Assembly (NCBI RefSeq): GCF_020382885.2
Contig: NC_058501.1
Location: 17,480,001 to 17,544,000, forward strand
Direction of reading: 5' to 3'
DNA: 64,000 nucleotides
Origin: Scatophagus argus
Taxonomy: Eukaryota; Chordata; Actinopteri; Scatophagidae
The stretch's first letter is position 1. Every line of letters starts with the position of its first letter. The position numbers and the translations under genes are program-made. This document shows positions 54,386 to 64,000 of the stretch, one piece after another. A model generated the notes under the pieces. That model was not told the origin of the DNA and did not search any database. It saw nothing but the letters and a program-made list of their open reading frames with translations.

Positions 54386-54780
54386 TTTTGTCTGGAAAGT
54401 TGGATTTCAAGAGCTGCTGCACTCTGGGTGAGACAGTGACCCATGACACTGTTGGGATTAACTTTTAATGAGGATGTCACAAACTGACATTGTTAAAATT
54501 AGAGCTCGGTTATCCACATTTCGACTGGAGTTTCAGGGGAGAAATCCTAGTCTTTGAAACTAAAGTATTTCAAAGGAATTCTTCGAATAGATACAGACTC
54601 AGCACATTCAGGAATGTGCTTTACTAACAATAATGGGCAACAGGAGTGTGTCAATCAAAGGACTGACACTATACAAGCACCATTGTTTGGGAATGCAGAC
54701 TTACAGGTAATTGGCAGTGTTTAATGGGTGTGGGCATGGCTTGTATACCTAACAGCAATGGGAGTTTAAGGTGTAACCAT
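53688..54780. other. Intergenic, ino80e to ENDOD1-like gene
   Basis: No gene seen. A (GT)n microsatellite lies at 54353-54384. The remainder is unique AT-rich sequence. Confidence 0.55.
54353..54384 (+). repeat. (GT)n microsatellite
   Basis: Sixteen uninterrupted GT dinucleotides. Confidence 0.95.
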
Positions 54781-54786
54781 AGAGAG

Positions 54787-54792
54787 TATAAG
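54787..54792 (+). promoter_or_regulatory. Possible TATA element of the ENDOD1-like gene
   Basis: AGTATAAGAG lies about 365 bp upstream of the start codon at 55152, within a purine-rich GGGAGGGG stretch. It is weak evidence by itself. Confidence 0.3.
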
Positions 54793-55151
54793 AGGGAGGG
54801 GTGAAGTGGAGGCACAGCCAGAGGGTGAGTCAAAAGAGGGTGGAACTGATAGAGGGGGGTGAGGTTGTCAGGGAAAGGGAAATGAAGGAGTAAGCAAGAT
54901 TGTGCTTGCAGCACAAGATTCATTCTCAGTACACAGCTGACATTAAAAGAAGACAAACATGGTTGGAACCAAACAGGAGGAGAGAACAAGAAGCAAGTGA
55001 GGAAAACAAGCCATCAGCAGCCAACCTCGACCACCTTATCTTTTCCATCTATATACGGAAACCACTGGATAATTCATAAGCCTCTCCCTCTCGCTCTGTG
55101 TGAGTGTGAGTGTGCGAGTGAGAGGGAGGATTTGCTGAGCTCACCACCACC

Positions 55152-58064
55152 ATGCTGTGTCCTGCTGCTGTCAGTGCAGCTGCTGCTGCGGCTGTTTGGC
55201 TGCTGGCAGTGTTGGGCCGAGGCCTGTCTGTTCCAGCTGAGGACAACTCAGAGCCAGGCTTCAGCCTCTGCAGCCACTGCTTCTATAGACAGACGCCTCC
55301 TCAGGGAGGCTCTGCTGGGCCACTGTTGCGCCCACTCTGCCACAGACTGCCCGGGGGACAGGCGTTTGCCACTCTGTCCAGACCGACCTGTGACACAGCT
55401 GTCTACTCTGCCTTCCATCTCAGCCATGGATGGGCAGAGAGAGAGCGAGAGGAGGGGGGAGAGCACACGGTAAGGATGCAGCTATCGTATTTGTGAAAGT
55501 GATATTATCTCTTTGTAAATGATGGAATTTGAGATTACACAAAATCACAGACTGGTGTTCTGGCATGCAAGTAGTAAATCAGTGATAGAAAGTGACCGAA
55601 TACATTTATTAAAGTACTGCCCTTCAACTTGGGTATATTAACATTCTGTGTTACTGTATATTTCTGCTCCACCACATTTTAGATATTGTATGTTTTGCTT
55701 CACTGTTGACAGATGTGCTTACTTTTCAGGTTAGGGTTTGAAATAAAAAACAAGATGTGTAAAGCTATTAAAATGCATTGTTAAAAATTAAACCAGTAGT
55801 TCGCAGCCTTTATTGGACTGTGATCTCTTCATTCTTCATACACAGTAATATCTCTGAGCTGTGGGCGGTTTCATCTCTATACTTCATTTAATTTGAAGAA
55901 CTGTTTGAGGCCCCAAAAAGTATCAGGCATTTCACAAAAAGCAAAGGTTATAAAAGTAAATAATTTTTTTAGTAACAAAACTATATATTGTACATAAATA
56001 TTTAAATTTGCTCCACCTTTATATGGCCATAGAGCCATATGTATATGCAGAATGAATACTTTTATTCTTGCTACGATGACAGTAGATTTTGTGGAGAATA
56101 CTTTTACTTACAGTAAGTAGGATCTTGAAATCAGGCCCTTAAGTGAAAGGTCTGATTCATTTGTTTTACCATGGCACTGAATATTTCATTTAATGTAACT
56201 AAGCAACTTTTGAAAATGATCAAGTAAATGAAATGTATGAAAATACCAGGTAAGGTTTCTGTAAGGTAATACAGTGGACTATAATTTGCATAGGTTCTAA
56301 CACAGTCGTACTTTAACACTTGGTTTTGTCGATTGTTTCTGCCAGGTGGAGGAAGAAGAGGAAGACAAAATAAAAATATCAGTACCAGCCCTTGTCAAGG
56401 GAGGCAGAGGTACATCTCATCCTGTCTCACCCTCAGACTCCCTGCTTCAACACTGGGACTCAACAGTCACAGCACTAGTCCAGGCAAGCATTTCTCCCCA
56501 GTGCAGCGTTTCAGGAGGTGATCTCTACATCCTGACGGGGGCGGGAGGTCTCGAGGCTGCTGAGGACGAGTGTCAGGTGCAGCCGCTGTGGTCTGCAATG
56601 TGCTGCGCTGTCCCTGAAGGGAAGAGTGGCTTCAGTGTTGGGTTAATCAGAGAGGCAGGGGAAGCTGGGAGGCAAGTGAGCGTGCAGGAGCTGGAGGAGA
56701 TGCTTGGAGTGGCAGAGCTGTTCTCAGAGGGCTGTGGAGGAGCAGATGGCAAGAGCATTGAAATCACAGTGGATGTAGTGCCAAACACTGCTGGTGAAGT
56801 CACTGAAGAGGAGGTTGGTTCAGATGCCACCAGCCAGAGTTCGAACAAGGAAAGCACAGCTGCAGAAAAGGTGGCTGGTGTTGATGCTCAGTCAGAGGAA
56901 GCTGATGTTGCAGACATCACTCAACAAACTTCAGCAGATGCAGCACCTTCAGAGAGTTGGGGTGTTGGGCAGGGTGACGTGACACGTTCAAGAGCTGTCA
57001 CATCTGAGTCTCCTGAGACCTCTGCTGAGCATGAAACTGTGGATGAACAAGAGACAGACACAAATTCCAGCAGCATTGTGGTCTTTGCCCTTTCCACCAC
57101 CTTGTCCATCCTCAAAGCTCCCCTGCGGCCTGTGTTCTCCACAATCACACAGTTACCTGGACAGGTAATCACCATTAAGACATAGTTTTATTTAAACTTA
57201 AAGTGCACTTCAGAAACTAAATATTATACCATAAGGCTAAAAAACAAAGATGGGTCAGCATTGATGCAGCGGAGGCTGAGATATCATGACTCTTTAGTCT
57301 CTGTTATGTGTGAAGCCCCAAAATTATTGGATACTACACTTCCCATAAGGCTACTCCACAGAGCCCATAAAACCCCTGTTTGTAACACTGGCCCTCTGTT
57401 ACAAATCTGTAGACTGCAATCCCAAATCAAGATTACCCTGATTTTAGAATTTCATCCAGGGTAATTTCAGTCATCATTTCATGATTTGCTTCTTTTTTTA
57501 ATCTCACTCAAAAAGCAACTTTTTTGTTTTCATTTTGTCTTGATTCAGGTGACATATGTTCTTCAAGAAGACCTTGGAGTTCTGTCTGCCCTGCCTGGAG
57601 ACACCTTCTCACTGCTCCATCTCTTGATCTCTGACCTCTTGTCCTGGATGGGCTCTGCTGCAGAAATGGTCTTGGGTATCGGGGAAACCTGCTTCTTCAG
57701 CATGTACTACTGCACCTCCTCCATGCTGGGGGCCCTGCTGAACAGCTGCTACACTGGAGTCACTGGTATGGGGACCCTGGCTGGAGACACAGTGGGAATA
57801 TTTGGTGATGCTTTCGATAATGGTTGGTGGGTGACCAAGTTCTTTGGAGGACGATTATGGGAACAGGGTGAGGGGTATGTGGGAACAGTAATGTCAGAGA
57901 TGGGGAGTCAGGCAAAAGCTGTAGGTGGAGGGTTGTGGAGGCTGGTGTGGAGAAGTGGAAATGGGGTGGGTAATGTGTGCAGGTTGGGAGGGGGAGTAGT
58001 AATGGGGGTGGTGGATATGGTCATTGGTGGGGTGAGGGAGGCTTTTGGGCAGGAGTCAGAGTAA
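55152..58064 (+). CDS. ENDOD1-like protein, 550 aa, probably catalytically inactive
   Basis: Exons 55152-55469, 56346-57164 and 57549-58064 join in phase 0. The start has a strong context (CACCACCATGC) and a signal peptide (AAAAAAVWLLAVLGRGLS, cut near residue 26). The N-terminal part has PLCHRLPGGQAFATL and DTAVYSAFHLS, matching the N-terminal blocks of ENDOD1 (a DNA/RNA non-specific endonuclease-fold family). GGDLYILTGAGGL and PLWSAMCCAVPEGKSGF match its later core blocks. The stretch between, where family members carry the catalytic RGH motif and an Asn metal ligand, is short and instead reads GGRGTSHPVSPSDSLLQHWD. An acidic, Ser/Thr-rich linker follows. The C-terminal hydrophobic part (SSIVVFALSTTLSILKAPLR; GDTFSLLHLLISDLLSW; GTLAGDTVGIFGDAFDN) resembles the membrane-embedded tail of fish ENDOD1-like proteins. 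The family call rests on recalled motifs. Confidence 0.75.
55583..56130 (+). repeat. 'ACTCAAGTACTTAAGTAC' repeat family, long copy 1
   Basis: Lies within intron 1 of the ENDOD1-like gene. The ordered blocks GAATACATTTATTAAAGTAC, TTCTGCTCCACCACATTTTA, AATGCATTGTTAAAAATTAA, TTTGCTCCACCTTTATA and GCAGAATGAATACTTTTA recur at 58690-59085. It is a non-coding interspersed repeat about 550 bp long. Confidence 0.7.
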
Positions 58065-58449
58065 AAATTGGAACAAAAATTCACTCCACTTGATGCCATA
58101 TGTAACAAACTTTCAAATATTTTCTCCAAATTAAAAGTGAATTTCTTTAAGAGTGTGAAAAAATTTGGATTTTTTTCAATTTGATGTCACTTGATATGCC
58201 TTAGTTGTTACACAAGGATTGTAATTCACTGAATCAAATTTGGTGAATCACAAATTTCTTCCTCAATAGGTATTACACTTCACTGTGGCTGGCTGTCTCA
58301 ATAATCTGCTGTATTTTTTTAATTTAAGTGACCCTATAGTGATAAAAACAGCAAGCAAAAAACACTGTGTACAAGCTTTTGGATGTAATTACTCAAAAAA
58401 ATTGTTGTACGATAATTGTTATGAAAATACTTGCTTACATGTACATTTG

Positions 58450-58455
58450 AATAAA
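58450..58455 (+). terminator. ENDOD1-like gene polyadenylation signal
   Basis: AATAAA about 385 bp past the stop, followed by a T/G-rich stretch (GTACTTTGTATTTGTTTG). Confidence 0.6.
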
Positions 58456-58689
58456 AGAGAATGCTGACTGATTGTACTTTGTATTTGTTTGAGCAATGGA
58501 AATATTTTGCCCATCAGAACAAGACAATATTCGTTCTACCCTCTTTCTGGTAAAGGATTTTTACTTATTTATTATTATTATTATATACTTATTTTTACTT
58601 ATTTTTTGTTACTTATTTTTTTCACACGGTGGTACACTTGGGACGGGATGATGGGGGATGATGGTACACAGTGTGTTAGGTTCTTTCAA

Positions 58690-59085
58690 AAGTGTACAAT
58701 AACTGAATACATTTACTCAAGTATTATACTTATGTACATTTTTCAACTATATTAATCTAACAGATATATCTTTAGTTACCTGTTACTTTAGAGATTAAGA
58801 TTTCACATGCAAAACATGGGATCATCATAATATAGGACAGACTACAACTACTAAGACTACCCAACATTGTATTTGTTTCATCTCAATGAGTCACAATATT
58901 ACACATTATATATAGATATAGATATATATCTATATCTATAGATATATATCCTTATAGGTTATAGAAATTATCAATAATAATATATTATTATATAGATCTC
59001 TGAAATAAGCCATTCTGCATCATAAATTATTTTACTTTGGATACATTCTAATACATTTGCGTACATTTTAAATATACTTCAAAAA
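58690..59085 (+). repeat. 'ACTCAAGTACTTAAGTAC' repeat family, long copy 2
   Basis: Blocks AATACATTTACTCAAGTATT, TTAGAGATTAAGATTTCACA, ACTACCCAACATTGTATTT, GCCATTCTGCATCATAAAT and CATTTGCGTACATTTTAAAT lie in the same order as in copy 1. It is interrupted by a TATAGATATAGATA palindromic tract at 58908-58950. It sits directly upstream of the vars1 promoter. Confidence 0.65.
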
Positions 59086-59150
59086 CTCTATTTAACTGTG
59101 ATATTATTATTATTATTATTATTTTATGTAAAAATAAAACATTTTACAGA

Positions 59151-59170
59151 CTTCCGTTTTGTGGCGGAAG
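59151..59170. promoter_or_regulatory. vars1 promoter: paired inverted ETS sites
   Basis: CTTCCG at 59151 and CGGAAG at 59165 face each other across eight bases, in a local GC-richer patch after an (ATT)n tract at 59104-59123. The first donor-like site follows at about 59265 (CTAAC|GTAAG), fitting a non-coding first exon about 470 bp before the start codon. ETS-driven, TATA-less promoters are usual for tRNA synthetase genes. Confidence 0.5.
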
Positions 59171-59735
59171 CAGCTGATCATACCCGGAACAGATCATTGG
59201 TTCTCGTTGCATCAGACGCCTGAGAGGGGAAGAGGACTCATGTGGCACTGCTGTGTATGCTAACGTAAGCTGACGTCTCTTTCGGTTTCATTCAAAGGTA
59301 TGGATAAATTCTTACAGAAAATTTCAATAACAAACCACAGCTTTCTCCAAATGTCAAACTAGTTTAAAACAATGACAGCGTATCTAAACACTCGTAAAGC
59401 TCATCATGCGTTTAAATTAGAGTTTTAGTTTGTCTGATTAGCTAAAGCTAACTAGCGTGTTTGGCATGACTCCTCGTCACCTTTGACAGGTGACAGAGAT
59501 GAGCTTTGCAGAAAGTGAACTTTTCAGAACCAGCTAACATAGCTATCATGTAACCCTTTGAATCAATGAGTCCAAAATACATTGACGCTGTGGAACTAAT
59601 GTGACAGTTAAACACACCCTCTCCACCCTATTCGGGCAGACGCAGAATGTTTTTGATAGCATTGCAGGGATATTTGTTGTGCCAAAGTACTACTGCCAGT
59701 TCACAAAGTACATTATTTCTTCGTCTGCATCAGAG

Positions 59736-64000
<4,265 letters not shown>

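Overview
The window is vertebrate nuclear DNA and almost certainly teleost fish. Its genes are split by many short GT-AG introns, AATAAA signals follow the stops, and it carries teleost-type repeats (L2-like LINE tails, a Tc1 remnant, microsatellites and two dispersed families with several copies here). The gene set flot1 - tubb - mdc1 - vars1 belongs to the MHC-linked neighbourhood (human 6p21.3). In this fish it is interleaved with ino80e (human 16p11.2), an ENDOD1-like gene, a TRIM-like gene and a membrane Ig-like gene I cannot name.

Layout. 1-1.9 kb: probable 3' UTR of a plus-strand gene lying outside the window. 2.2-9.3 kb (minus): flot1, complete, 427 aa. 11.59-15.94 kb (plus): a beta-tubulin, 444 aa, with an unusual fifth coding exon. 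17.6-27.5 kb (plus): mdc1, complete, about 2149 aa, with FHA, SDTD array, TQ clusters, an in-frame tandem repeat, a long charged helix, RG-rich segments and twin BRCT domains. 27.5-34.8 kb: non-coding, with a probable 5' UTR exon, a Tc1 remnant, a duplicated non-coding block and a 39-bp inverted repeat. 34.8-40.7 kb (plus): a single-pass membrane protein of 615 aa with three Ig-like domains lacking the usual cysteines and a Pro/Lys/Ser-rich tail. 45.5-47.95 kb (minus): TRIM-like coiled-coil plus PRY/SPRY protein with no RING or complete B-box in view. 50.67-53.18 kb (plus): ino80e, 236 aa. 55.15-58.06 kb (plus): ENDOD1-like protein, 550 aa, apparently without the nuclease core motif. 59.7 kb to the end (plus): vars1, cytosolic valyl-tRNA synthetase, first 612 codons, cut by the window edge.

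These are mostly independent housekeeping or chromatin genes rather than one pathway: mdc1 (DNA damage signalling) and ino80e (chromatin remodelling) both act at damaged chromatin, and the rest serve the membrane, cytoskeleton and translation. The items most likely to be undescribed are the cysteine-free Ig-like membrane protein, the ENDOD1-like pseudoenzyme, and the fish-specific middle of MDC1. Exon boundaries were derived by hand from splice consensus and reading-phase continuity; every multi-exon model listed keeps phase throughout.
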